Below the pieces are notes generated by a model that worked only from the letters and a program-made list of their open reading frames with translations, did no database searches and was not told where the DNA came from. Of a DNA stretch of 40,458 nucleotides, positions 1 through 9,533 are shown piece by piece. This DNA comes from Roseibacillus sp. (GTDB taxonomy: Bacteria > Verrucomicrobiota > Verrucomicrobiia > Verrucomicrobiales > Akkermansiaceae), in assembly GCA_002715825.1 (NCBI GenBank), contig PBAI01000025.1, positions 61,405 through 101,862 on the forward strand, written 5' to 3'. How positions within the stretch are numbered: the first letter of the stretch is position 1; each line of letters opens with the position of its first letter. Made by a program: the position numbers and the translations under genes.

Positions 1-72
1 CTTGGCCCTCGCCAAAATCTATGGTTTCCACAACGCCATCACAGCGCTGTTTTGCGTGCCGCACCTAACCCT

Positions 73-1155
73 ATGGCCGAACATAAAGTCCTTGCTCATG
101 TCGATGAATACCTTGCCATCGGTATCGATTATGATTGCTCAGATATCCACCTTGCGTCGCGATACCCACCGGCGTGGCGTCGTTACGGCAGCCTCGCACC
201 GATCTGGGATGACCACCCCCCACTCAGCTCCGATGATACCGAGAGGCTGGCTCGCTCATTTCTTACGGAGCGAGAGTGGAGTCGTCTTCAAAAGGTAGGT
301 GACGTTGACTTCGCCTACCAAAACGAACAGGGTCGCTTCCGGGCTTCCGTCGTGAAGCAGCGGTTAGGTCTTGATATCGTTTTTCGGATTATCAGCACGG
401 AGCTACGGACCTTGGAAACGCTCGGGTTACCTGTCGACCACCTCGTTCCTCTCACTCGCTATCACAACGGGCTGCTACTTGTAACCGGATCCGTGGGCTC
501 TGGCAAATCAACGACCCTCGCAGCTCTTGTAGATTTCATCAACAAGGACCGCGAAGACCATATCCTTACTCTGGAGGATCCTATCGAATATGTCTTCAAC
601 TCGGAAAAGTGCCACGTGAACCAGCGCGAAGTACACTCCCATACCGAATCTTTTCCGAAGGCACTCCGAGGGGCACTGCGGGAAGACCCTGATGTCATCA
701 TGGTTGGAGAAATGAGAAATCTCGAAACCATTTCTCTCGCACTCACTGCTGCAGAAACAGGACACCTCGTTCTTGCAACTCTGCATACCGGCAATGCCCC
801 CAGAACCCTCGACCGTATCCTCGATGTGTTCCCAGTAGACCAACGAGGGCAGATCAGAGTCATGGTCTCTGAATCCCTCCGTGGTATTATCTCTCAGCAA
901 CTAGTCCCCAACATCAACGGTGATGGCCGTGCCCTGGCCCTTGAACTTCTGGTCAATACCCCCGCGGTCGCAGCAACCGTCCGAGACGGCAAGACCTTCA
1001 TGCTCCCCGGAATCATGCAGACGGGTAAAAACGTCGGCATGATCACGATGGATGAATCCCTCCGTAACCTCTACGTCCAAGGCACTATTTCACAGGAAGA
1101 AGCCCTCTTCCGGTGCGAGGACAAGGTTCAAATGAAAGCCTTTTTCCAGTCCTGA
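73..1155 (+). CDS. PilT/PilU-like type IV pilus twitching ATPase (GspE/PilT superfamily)
   Basis: Walker A-like GSVGSGKSTTLAAL, Asp box (ILTLEDPIEYV), Walker B-like DPDVIMVGEMRN, His box ETGHLVLATLHT. ATG at 73 preferred over upstream start at 52. Confidence 0.88.
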   Translation: MAEHKVLAHVDEYLAIGIDYDCSDIHLASRYPPAWRRYGSLAPIWDDHPPLSSDDTERLARSFLTEREWSRLQKVGDVDFAYQNEQGRFRASVVKQRLGLDIVFRIISTELRTLETLGLPVDHLVPLTRYHNGLLLVTGSVGSGKSTTLAALVDFINKDREDHILTLEDPIEYVFNSEKCHVNQREVHSHTESFPKALRGALREDPDVIMVGEMRNLETISLALTAAETGHLVLATLHTGNAPRTLDRILDVFPVDQRGQIRVMVSESLRGIISQQLVPNINGDGRALALELLVNTPAVAATVRDGKTFMLPGIMQTGKNVGMITMDESLRNLYVQGTISQEEALFRCEDKVQMKAFFQS

Positions 1156-1167
1156 CCTCCTCTCCCC

Positions 1168-2277
1168 ATGGCGAGAATTGACGCATATTTTCAGTACCTC
1201 ATTGAATCGGGCGGGTCAGACCTGCACCTGTCCGAGGGTGGACCTCCAAAGGTTCGTATTCACGGGGCCATAACACCTATCGCTGATCAGCCCGCTCTTG
1301 CAGGGGAGGACTTCAAGGATCTGCTTTCCGAAATCTGCGACAAGGAAGCATTCGCAAGCTACCTTGAGTCTGGCGATCTCGACTTTGCCTACGAGATGAA
1401 TGAGGATTCGCGATTCCGGTGCAATTATCTCAAGCAGAAAAATGGGCTCGCAGCAGTGTTCCGACTCATCCCCACTGAAATCGCCTCTCTCGAGGATCTG
1501 AACATTCCAACCGTGGTGAAGGAATTTGGCCACATGCGCTCCGGCCTCGTCCTTGTTACCGGGCCAACTGGCTCTGGTAAGTCTACCACGCTGGCGGCCC
1601 TGCTCGATTACATCAATTCGAACTTCTCACGACACATCATCACCGTAGAGGAACCAATTGAGTTCGTGCACCGAAACAAGCGCAGTATCATCACACAGCG
1701 GGAGGTTCCAATTCAAACACCCTCTTTCGCTGATGGCCTGCGTGCCGCCCTCCGGGAAGATGCAGACATCGTTCTGGTTGGGGAGATGCGAGACCTCGAA
1801 ACCATCTCTCTTGCTCTAACTGCAGCAGAAACAGGGCTACTTGTGTTCGGTACGTTGCACACCAACAACGCACGAAAAACGGTGGATCGTCTGGTGGACG
1901 TCTTTCCTGCAGACCAGCAGTCGCAGGTCCGGACCATGCTGGCAGCGTCTCTTCGTGGGGTTGTCGCTCAGTTACTCATGAAGCGCAGCGACAAGCCAGG
2001 ACGTTGCGCGGTAAATGAGATCATGTTTGCCACTCCAGCCGTCTCGGCGATTATTCGGGAGGGTCAGACCCAAAAACTTTATGACGTGATTATCGGCGGT
2101 AAAGCAGAGGGAATGCAGTTCATGGACGAATCCATCTGGGACAAACTTCGTGCAGGCAATGTCACTTCACAGGAAGCCTATATGAAGGCGATCGACAAAA
2201 CCCGCTTTAAGAAATTCCTTCCAGAGGAGCATGCCGCTCTCGGCGAGGCGTCCGGGGAAAACCCGATGGAGCACTAG
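1168..2277 (+). CDS. pilT: PilT-like type IV pilus retraction ATPase, second tandem copy
   Basis: GPTGSGKSTTLAALLDYIN, ITVEEPIEFVH, DADIVLVGEMRDLETISLALTAAETG, GTLHTNNARKTVDRLVDVFP. Confidence 0.92.
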   Translation: MARIDAYFQYLIESGGSDLHLSEGGPPKVRIHGAITPIADQPALAGEDFKDLLSEICDKEAFASYLESGDLDFAYEMNEDSRFRCNYLKQKNGLAAVFRLIPTEIASLEDLNIPTVVKEFGHMRSGLVLVTGPTGSGKSTTLAALLDYINSNFSRHIITVEEPIEFVHRNKRSIITQREVPIQTPSFADGLRAALREDADIVLVGEMRDLETISLALTAAETGLLVFGTLHTNNARKTVDRLVDVFPADQQSQVRTMLAASLRGVVAQLLMKRSDKPGRCAVNEIMFATPAVSAIIREGQTQKLYDVIIGGKAEGMQFMDESIWDKLRAGNVTSQEAYMKAIDKTRFKKFLPEEHAALGEASGENPMEH

Positions 2278-2469
2278 GGACCGCAAAGGAGCCCCTGTGG
2301 GCGGGGCCAGGGCAATTGGTAACTCCGCGGATACTTACTCACATTGATTCACATATCGGGAGGATAGGACAACCGAGAAATCGGAACCTTTGCCCATAGG
2401 GTCTTGCTATTTACCGTCGGCGGCTGATTGTCTTGGGCACAATTTTACTCTTTCACCTGAGCCTCTGGA

Positions 2470-4608
2470 ATGTCCGTGAGCCAAGACCTTCTTTCCTTTA
2501 GTTGCCCGAATTGCAAGGTGCAGTTGCGTGTGCCAGCGAGTATGGCGGGCATCGAGGGTCCATGCCCCTCGTGTGCAGCAATTATTCACGCTCCTGAACT
2601 ACCTGCACGCAGTCCCAGCTCCTTCAGTCCAGACGCGCAAACTCCACAGGTCTCGCCCTCCCAGGCAGCAAGCGCTTCCGCCTACGCGGATCCTCCCAAA
2701 TCTCAAGCTGAGCCCAGAGAGTCAGAACCGCCCCGCGACAGCACCCCCACGAGTCCTCCTGCGGACCAGCACTCCCTAAGAAAGCAAATCGGATCCGGCC
2801 GGTCGGCAGCTTCTCCACGATTCCCTAAAGACCGTTCCAACAGTGAACGAGCAGATTGCGCTCCCCAAACTCACTTCCCGGTCGGAAACGAGCCTACTTC
2901 GGAGGGTGTTGTCTACTTGGATGATCATCATCAGCAGAACTCCGCGCTCAATCCTTCCCCAGAATCAGCTGATACTGAAGAATCCAAAATTGCTGCCAGC
3001 TCCGCGAAGAACGTCCCTTCTAAACACCTAGATCCAGAACCTGACCCGCTTGTTGCGCTCAAACCAACTCCGATCACGGATCCTAGTCGCAACGGAAGAG
3101 ATCGCCTGCCCACGAGCAGCAGCCTTCCCAGCGAGCGAAAATCGAGAAAAGAACCAGACCTCCCAGCTTCTCCAGATCAGCTATCTTCCCCTGATGGAGA
3201 CCCTTCGGACTTGGATTCTTCCAAGTCCATGGAGCCCGCTAACCCTTCTTCATCTTCTGCGCTCCCATCTACGACTGAAATACCAGAAGGACCGTTATCC
3301 CGAAAGTCGCGACTGATTCGATCTGACCTGGAATCTAAGGAAACAGTAAAGCTCAACGTCAACGCTTCCACTGTCGGTGCCTTGGTGAGTCATGAGCACG
3401 CTGGTCGTTTTGAAAATAGCAGGCGCTCTTCGCCCACTTGGCCGGGTGTGTCAGTTCTTTTGCTGTTTCTGACACTCTCAGCGGTGATGACCTATCTTGT
3501 TCTGGACCTGACGGATATGCTGCCGCACAGCAAAGGATCAGGTCAGCTTCCAGATCCAGCAGCGGGAGAAAGCTCAAAGTCTCTGCCAATCGCGGCAGCG
3601 AATTCAGCGCCTGCGGAAGAAAGTGGCACTCACCACGGCGAAGAGCATCCAGCCTCGGAACAGGTTTCAGGGGTTTTCAAAGTTGACCCGAATCAACTCT
3701 TCCCTGAATCATCCCCGGCTAATCAGAGCGTTCAACCAGACCCGAAAGCCCCTGTAGACGCTGATGCACAGGGCCTTATCTCTGAAGAACCGCTCGTCGT
3801 CAGCGAGGACTTGGAGGCGGGCTCTGCGCTTGCCTCAGGAGAAAGCCCTGACGCCGCACCTCGTGGCGCCCTGATCGATGAACAGGATGTGAAGGTCAGT
3901 GGCGAGGTCAGCCTCCCCCCACTTATCGACTTAAACCCTTCGCGAAATTCACTTCCACAGCAAAGTGACCGCCCAAGTGCTCCTGCCGAAACACTCTCGC
4001 TCTTTCTCACAGCCCGGAGCCTTAGTGAGCGGCGTCCTTACATGAGCGCTTCCCGTCGGTCAGAAGCCGAGCTGGAGAGAGGGCCGTTGGCGAAAGAGCT
4101 CCCTCCCACGATTAATGTAAAGCTTCTGAAGTATCTAAAGGATCATTCGGAGAGCACCAACGAAACATTTTTTGAAGTGTTTTTCCAAAGAGAGTCTTCA
4201 GCTCCCATTCTGGTCCAAGTGGATGTAACCAGTAACGGGCGCATACAGATTCACACCGATGCGTTTCTGGATCTCTACAATGATGAAATGGCGCGGTTTC
4301 AGGCCGTTCCAGTCAAAGGGGATCGAACCTTCCATACCCTGGCGGACGCCTACAAGCAGTGCTTTGAAGAGAAAATTCCGGGAGCAAAGGACAAGAGTTA
4401 CCTGAAGCTACGCCAGCATGAGCAGGTCGCTCCGCGACTTCAGGCTTATTTTGCGAAAGATTCAACCATCACCCAGCAGATTGAGCAATCCAAGGCGCTC
4501 CTATGGGGCCGGTCAGGGATCTGCACTGTTACGGTAAGATGGAACACTGATTACGGAAGACCTTTTGTGGAGCTCGTGAGCATTGATGATCTCTCGTGGG
4601 GGCCCTGA
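2470..4608 (+). CDS. Zinc-ribbon / disordered / single-TM protein of unknown function
   Basis: N-terminal FSCPNCKVQLRVPASMAGIEGPCPSC four-Cys ribbon, ~270 aa Ser/Pro-rich low complexity, TM VSVLLLFLTLSAVMTYLVL, second disordered segment, folded-looking C-terminal ~170 aa. Confidence 0.75.
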   Translation: MSVSQDLLSFSCPNCKVQLRVPASMAGIEGPCPSCAAIIHAPELPARSPSSFSPDAQTPQVSPSQAASASAYADPPKSQAEPRESEPPRDSTPTSPPADQHSLRKQIGSGRSAASPRFPKDRSNSERADCAPQTHFPVGNEPTSEGVVYLDDHHQQNSALNPSPESADTEESKIAASSAKNVPSKHLDPEPDPLVALKPTPITDPSRNGRDRLPTSSSLPSERKSRKEPDLPASPDQLSSPDGDPSDLDSSKSMEPANPSSSSALPSTTEIPEGPLSRKSRLIRSDLESKETVKLNVNASTVGALVSHEHAGRFENSRRSSPTWPGVSVLLLFLTLSAVMTYLVLDLTDMLPHSKGSGQLPDPAAGESSKSLPIAAANSAPAEESGTHHGEEHPASEQVSGVFKVDPNQLFPESSPANQSVQPDPKAPVDADAQGLISEEPLVVSEDLEAGSALASGESPDAAPRGALIDEQDVKVSGEVSLPPLIDLNPSRNSLPQQSDRPSAPAETLSLFLTARSLSERRPYMSASRRSEAELERGPLAKELPPTINVKLLKYLKDHSESTNETFFEVFFQRESSAPILVQVDVTSNGRIQIHTDAFLDLYNDEMARFQAVPVKGDRTFHTLADAYKQCFEEKIPGAKDKSYLKLRQHEQVAPRLQAYFAKDSTITQQIEQSKALLWGRSGICTVTVRWNTDYGRPFVELVSIDDLSWGP

Positions 4609-4821
4609 GAGTTGCCGGCCGGAAACTCAGGTCAGCTCATAAATCATCGCTCGCACTACCGCATCCGACGGGGGATACATTCGTCACGGATCGACCACAG
4701 CGCTTGGATGAAACTCTTCCTGGGGACGGGATTGGCGATAGTGCCGTGCAGGCCCGGAAAGAGTGAAGCCGATCCCAAATTCGCCCTACGATCGGGTTCA
4801 GAGTTTCTTGCAGGGTATTAC

Positions 4822-5514
4822 TCAATCAGAGGGCTTGGGCAACCGAACAACCATGAATCCCTGGACGCTGCTATATTTCTTGAACTCGCAGTCATTTTTT
4901 ATGCGCAGCAATCCGAAGGCTCGCTCCTTGACGTGAACGGGGGTGACTGCCACATGATATTCTCTCCCTGGCTTGATCACCTTCAATTCGTATTTGAACT
5001 GCTCGTTCGTGCAAGAGAGCTCAGTGACCATAATATCAGTGTCATGGTTCACGCTGATCTTGAAAATCTGGGCTTCTCCCTTTCCGTTCAGGTCCCAGAA
5101 GAGAGTGGGCGGATCAATTGAGAACAAGTCTGGGATTTCCAGCTTCGTGGTGAGAACAATAGGGAGCGCTTCGCCCTCAACGCTAATCACGATCTTCTTT
5201 TCTATCGCACCCTTTATTGTGCCCAGCTTAAAATTACCACGGACTATTCCGTTCTCTCCCGGCTGCCAGGTAAGCTTCCCGTTTCCACTGATCTCAGCAG
5301 ACAGGCAACTGCAAGCCGCCTGATACTCCTTGATCGTGATGGGCTTGTCTCCTTTCACTTTAAAAGGAAACTCAACACTCAGGTGGTCCTTATCCGGTGG
5401 CAGGATCAACGAAATTTCATTCGTCTCGAATGCCAGCTGCCCAAAGAGGCCAGATGAACCCGCCATCATGAGAAGACCGAACCGAATCAAATTTTGCCCC
5501 TTCGAGATATTCAT
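4822..5514 (-). CDS. DUF1573-like exported protein
   Basis: Signal peptide-like N-terminus (LIRFGLLMMAGSSGLFGQ); KVKGDKPITIKEYQAACSCLSAE resembles the DUF1573 core. Confidence 0.6.
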   Translation of the reverse strand: MNISKGQNLIRFGLLMMAGSSGLFGQLAFETNEISLILPPDKDHLSVEFPFKVKGDKPITIKEYQAACSCLSAEISGNGKLTWQPGENGIVRGNFKLGTIKGAIEKKIVISVEGEALPIVLTTKLEIPDLFSIDPPTLFWDLNGKGEAQIFKISVNHDTDIMVTELSCTNEQFKYELKVIKPGREYHVAVTPVHVKERAFGLLRIKNDCEFKKYSSVQGFMVVRLPKPSD

Positions 5515-6014
5515 TACTTCGCCTTGAGGTTAATCAGCTCCACCGTGATGATGAGGTTGCCATCACGCCACCTAGGGCCAATCAGATAAACTCTCTTCCC
5601 TACTTCAAATACCCGGTCCCATCTCAGGGTCATCTTGCGTTTTTGCCAGTATTCAACATCAAGCCGTAATTTTCGCGATTCCTTGATTGAGGCCTGTGGC
5701 TGGAAGGTCAGCATCAACGCTTGCGAATCGTTGATGGGTTGCGCCCAACTCTTATATCCCTTGAGAATATCCTGTTCCACCGAACCAAGTTTCACGAAGG
5801 TCTCATACGCCTCCAACTTGTCTACTTGCCTCAACTTGGCTACTTCCTTTCCACCGAGGGCGACAACGCCATCTCCAAGGGAATCAGGTGATCCGTTTGT
5901 TCCAAAGAGCACTGCTGTTCTCACTTTTCCTATCACTTCCTTACCCGGATCCTGTGCACCCGCAACAGCCATCAGAGCGAGGTAGGTAAGCGCTAACATT
6001 CTCATTTGGTTCAC
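5514..6014 (-). CDS. Exported protein of unknown function
   Basis: 166-aa ORF with signal peptide-like start (MRMLALTYLALMAVAGAQ); overlaps the DUF1573 gene by 1 nt and lies 6 nt from the upstream gene. Confidence 0.65.
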   Translation of the reverse strand: MNQMRMLALTYLALMAVAGAQDPGKEVIGKVRTAVLFGTNGSPDSLGDGVVALGGKEVAKLRQVDKLEAYETFVKLGSVEQDILKGYKSWAQPINDSQALMLTFQPQASIKESRKLRLDVEYWQKRKMTLRWDRVFEVGKRVYLIGPRWRDGNLIITVELINLKAK

Positions 6015-6020
6015 TCGGTG

Positions 6021-6605
6021 TTAGTAAGTTTTCGTGACGTTAACATAGTAACCGTGACGACCATCGAAGGATCGTGCACCCAAGACCAGATCTGAATCAG
6101 ACAGGGGAGCCAGACCCTCAACGACCAAAAGCGTCGAATCTGAATTCGTATCGAGAATTACCTGGGTGGAAACGTTAGTGAGCGGGGAATAGACTTCTGA
6201 ATTCGACCCGGAACCAACAAGTCCGGAAGATGCGTTGCCTGACTGGGCACTCTTCATTCCCAGCAGGAACGCAAACACCACCGCACAGGTGACCGCCGGG
6301 CCCATCCACCAGAGCCATCGACGATTGAAGGCGCTGAAGGCACCGGAATCCTCCTTCAGTCCAGGAGCGGCATTCTCTGCCTTCACAAGCTTTTCAAGAT
6401 GCGAATTAAAGTAGTCTGGAAATGGTGGGTCTAGCTCCCGCGGGACGGAATCGCGCAACCTCTCCCTGAGGCGAAGAAATCTGGCACGCTCCTCATGCAG
6501 CTCAGGAGAACTGGCCAGAATCGGCTCAAGCTCCTTCATCTCTTTTTCGCTCAACCCGTCATCCATCCAGCGGGTGAGCAGCTCTTCTTTCCGGTCGTTG
6601 TTCAT
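6021..6605 (-). CDS. Putative anti-sigma factor (single TM)
   Basis: Start overlaps the end of the ECF sigma gene by 4 nt; N-terminal LLTRWMDDGLSEKEMKELEPIL; TM RWLWWMGPAVTCAVVFAFLLGM. Confidence 0.65.
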   Translation of the reverse strand: MNNDRKEELLTRWMDDGLSEKEMKELEPILASSPELHEERARFLRLRERLRDSVPRELDPPFPDYFNSHLEKLVKAENAAPGLKEDSGAFSAFNRRWLWWMGPAVTCAVVFAFLLGMKSAQSGNASSGLVGSGSNSEVYSPLTNVSTQVILDTNSDSTLLVVEGLAPLSDSDLVLGARSFDGRHGYYVNVTKTY

Positions 6606-7282
6606 ATGTTGATCAGCAAAGTCTGCAGTTTTTTCCGGGCATAAAAAAGGCGGCTCATCACAGTGCCGAGCGAACAGCCCATGACATCAGCAATCTCCTT
6701 ATACTCTAAACCCTGCACCTCACGAAGCAGGATCGCCTCCCGATGTTCTGGAGACAATTTCTCGAGGGCATTTTCAATATTGGTCCTAACTTCCTCTTGA
6801 GAAAGCGCCTCATCGGGTCGGGACACTCGAGCAGGAGTTGCAAGGGCCCCCGCGGCAATTACCTCCCTGTCGAGTAAGTTATCATCAAGGTCTCCCGCAA
6901 CATCCATCTTTCTTTTCCGCATCCAGTCATACACCACGTTGTGGGTAATTCGATACATCCACGTCGAGAATCGGGCACGCGATTCAAATCTGGGCAGAGC
7001 TTTCCAGACCTTCACGAAGACCTCCTGAGCGAGATCCCATGAGTCCGCTTCATTTTTGACCATATTTTGAATCATCGCATACACCCGCCCACGATGTTTG
7101 GTCACCAGCAGATCAAAGGCGCCGTAGTCACCTTCTTTACATCGATCGACCAGCTCCGCATCAGAGGCTTCTGCAGGGGCTCCCTCTCCTCCAGCATCAC
7201 CCGGAACAGGACCCTTTGTCAGATTTGACGCTATGGAGCGGAAAAAATTCATCAAAGATTGCCCCTCGGAAGGTGGCCCCAA
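6602..7282 (-). CDS. ECF-type RNA polymerase sigma factor
   Basis: Region 2 (FSTWMYRITHNVVYDWMRKRK) and region 4 (LSPEHREAILLREVQGLEYKEIADVMGCSLGTVMSRLFYARKKL). Start may be the internal ATG near 7252. Confidence 0.92.
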   Translation of the reverse strand: MGPPSEGQSLMNFFRSIASNLTKGPVPGDAGGEGAPAEASDAELVDRCKEGDYGAFDLLVTKHRGRVYAMIQNMVKNEADSWDLAQEVFVKVWKALPRFESRARFSTWMYRITHNVVYDWMRKRKMDVAGDLDDNLLDREVIAAGALATPARVSRPDEALSQEEVRTNIENALEKLSPEHREAILLREVQGLEYKEIADVMGCSLGTVMSRLFYARKKLQTLLINI

Positions 7283-7446
7283 ACTCCCACTTGAGCAAGC
7301 GGAGACACCTTAAAAACAGGGCTTACCAGACAGGGAACTTTTAAACCGTTTCGCGAATCAACGGAAAATTTACTATCTATCGGCTCTGAGATTCTCAAAT
7401 TCAGCCCGATCGAGCCCCACAAGCCTGGCCCTACTAAACCGGCAAC

Positions 7447-9237
7447 CTAGTAGACATCTCTCTGATAGCGCTTCTCCTTTTTGAGCCCCTTAATATAGGT
7501 TTTGGCTTCGTCCTCACTCTTTCCGCCGTGCTTTTCCACGATCTTGTGGAGGCTTGCATCTACGTCCTTCGCCATTCTCGATGCATCGCCACAGACATAG
7601 AAAGATGCTCCTTCTTCCAACCATTGCCACATTTCAGCCCCATTCTCCTCCATTCGATGCTGAACGTAGATTTTATCCGCCTGGTCTCGCGAAAACGCCA
7701 AGTCGAGACGAGTCAGAAATCCATCCTTCTGCATTGAAACAAACTCCTCCTCGTAGAGGAAATCGGTCTTCCTATGAGGGTTACCAAAGAGTAACCAGTT
7801 TTTTCCCGCCGCACCTCGCACTTTGCGCTCTTCAAGAAATGCCCGAAAGGGCGCCACCCCGGTACCAGGTCCAACCATGATAATCGGAGCGCTATCATCC
7901 TCCACCAGCCTGAAGGCCTTGTTATGGTGAACGAAAACACCCGGCTGGAGCCCCTCTGCCCGATCGGCAAGAAATGTGGAACACACTCCGCCTCTATCTC
8001 GACCGTGAGAGTTATATCTCACGATTGCGATTGTTAGATGCACTTCACCCGGATGCGCATTTGGACTGGAGGCAATTGAATAGAGTCGCGGCTGGAGCTT
8101 TTTAAGGACCTTCACAAAATCCTCCCCGTCAGAAAAATCCGCAGGGTATTCCGTCACCAGGTCAATCAGCTCCCGGCCCCAACAAAAATCGTTCATAACC
8201 TTACGGTCTCCGCTTTCCACAACAGAGCGCAGATAGGGCGAACCGCTTCGACTCTGCCACGCTTGCAACAATTTCGGGGTAAGCGACCTTATGTCGTACC
8301 CGGTCATCAGCGCATCCCTCAGAGAGCTTTCCCCGCCACCCGGCATGGGAACCTGATCGTTGGTATTGAACGGCAGGCTGTTCAATATCTCGTCTACCTG
8401 CTTCTCCTGATTCACCGGAAACACTCCCAGCGCATCCCCCACAACATAGTCCATTCCAGCCCCTTCCAGAGACAGCTCGATATGATGGGTCTCCTTCTCT
8501 GCGCCTTCTCCATTAAGATTGTAATTCCTCAGGATCGGGCTCCCAAACGGATTTTTTTTGCCGTACGGAATACTCTCTTCTTCAGTAGAAGCTGCGGTGT
8601 CAATTGCAGCCGCTCCTCCTCCGAGGCTCTCAATGACCCCTTTTCGCCAACCTGCAAATGCTTCGTCGAAGTCGACATCGCAATCCACCCTCTGGTAAAC
8701 GCGCTCTGCGCCCAGCGATTCCAGCCTCTGATCGAAGTCGATCCCGCACTTGCAGAAATCCGGGTATTCGGTATCGCCAAGGGCGAGCACTGAAAAACGC
8801 ACACCTCTCATTTGCGGAGCCTGATCGCTGAGAATGAACTCATAAAGATCTGCGGCATTGTCCGGAGGCTCCCCATCTCCGTAAGTGCTGGTGATAACGA
8901 GAAGATTTTTCTCCCCGGCGAGGCGTCCGGAATCATATTGCCCCATGTCCACCACCTCAGTATCAAAGCGGCCTCCGTTGAGATCTTTCGCCATCCTTTT
9001 TGCACAACCCTCAGCATTTCCGGTCTGCGAACCCACGAGAATTGTAACGGGGATAGCAGGGCCGTCATGCTCAGCCCCTTCGCCTGACGCAGATCCAAGC
9101 GTCTTGCTGAGGAAATCACTGAGCCACTCCCGCTGCTCGGGAGTAAACGGCGCATCTTCAGGAACCAGGATCCGGTGCGGCATGATCTGAACTGAAAACC
9201 CGGTGGTTACCGGCTGACCAAAGGTATCGTGACTCAA
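7447..9237 (-). CDS. cysJ: Sulfite reductase (NADPH) flavoprotein alpha-component-like diflavin reductase
   Basis: Flavodoxin domain (ILVGSQTGNAEGCAKRMA, STYGDGEPPDNA), FAD-binding LQPRLYSIASSP, NADPH-binding PIIMVGPGTGVAPFRAFLEER, C-terminal KGLKKEKRYQRDVY. Confidence 0.88.
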   Translation of the reverse strand: MSHDTFGQPVTTGFSVQIMPHRILVPEDAPFTPEQREWLSDFLSKTLGSASGEGAEHDGPAIPVTILVGSQTGNAEGCAKRMAKDLNGGRFDTEVVDMGQYDSGRLAGEKNLLVITSTYGDGEPPDNAADLYEFILSDQAPQMRGVRFSVLALGDTEYPDFCKCGIDFDQRLESLGAERVYQRVDCDVDFDEAFAGWRKGVIESLGGGAAAIDTAASTEEESIPYGKKNPFGSPILRNYNLNGEGAEKETHHIELSLEGAGMDYVVGDALGVFPVNQEKQVDEILNSLPFNTNDQVPMPGGGESSLRDALMTGYDIRSLTPKLLQAWQSRSGSPYLRSVVESGDRKVMNDFCWGRELIDLVTEYPADFSDGEDFVKVLKKLQPRLYSIASSPNAHPGEVHLTIAIVRYNSHGRDRGGVCSTFLADRAEGLQPGVFVHHNKAFRLVEDDSAPIIMVGPGTGVAPFRAFLEERKVRGAAGKNWLLFGNPHRKTDFLYEEEFVSMQKDGFLTRLDLAFSRDQADKIYVQHRMEENGAEMWQWLEEGASFYVCGDASRMAKDVDASLHKIVEKHGGKSEDEAKTYIKGLKKEKRYQRDVY

Positions 9238-9533
9238 ATCTTTTTCAAGGCGATTAACCTTCGAAGGATTTGCTTGGACATCAATTCGGAAGAGAAGGAC
9301 GACGAGCCTGTCTGAACATCTCCATCCTGAAACCCTTTAAACCTTAACGTCCTTCGTTGACTGCCAAACAGACTGAAAATAGTCCCAATCCGATCGAAAA
9401 CCACGAATCGTGTTAACGCACCGGTCGCTTTTTTTACCGGGGGGCCAGCAGCCGGCTAAACGCGACATCCCGCAGACACCACAAAGCAGCCCAGACACCG
9501 CTTGGAAAGGTGAATAAACGGTCAGAATAGGCG

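Noticed and set aside
4612-5121. Plus-strand 169-aa ORF
   Set aside because: Overlaps the 3' part of the better supported DUF1573-like minus-strand gene and shows no family features.
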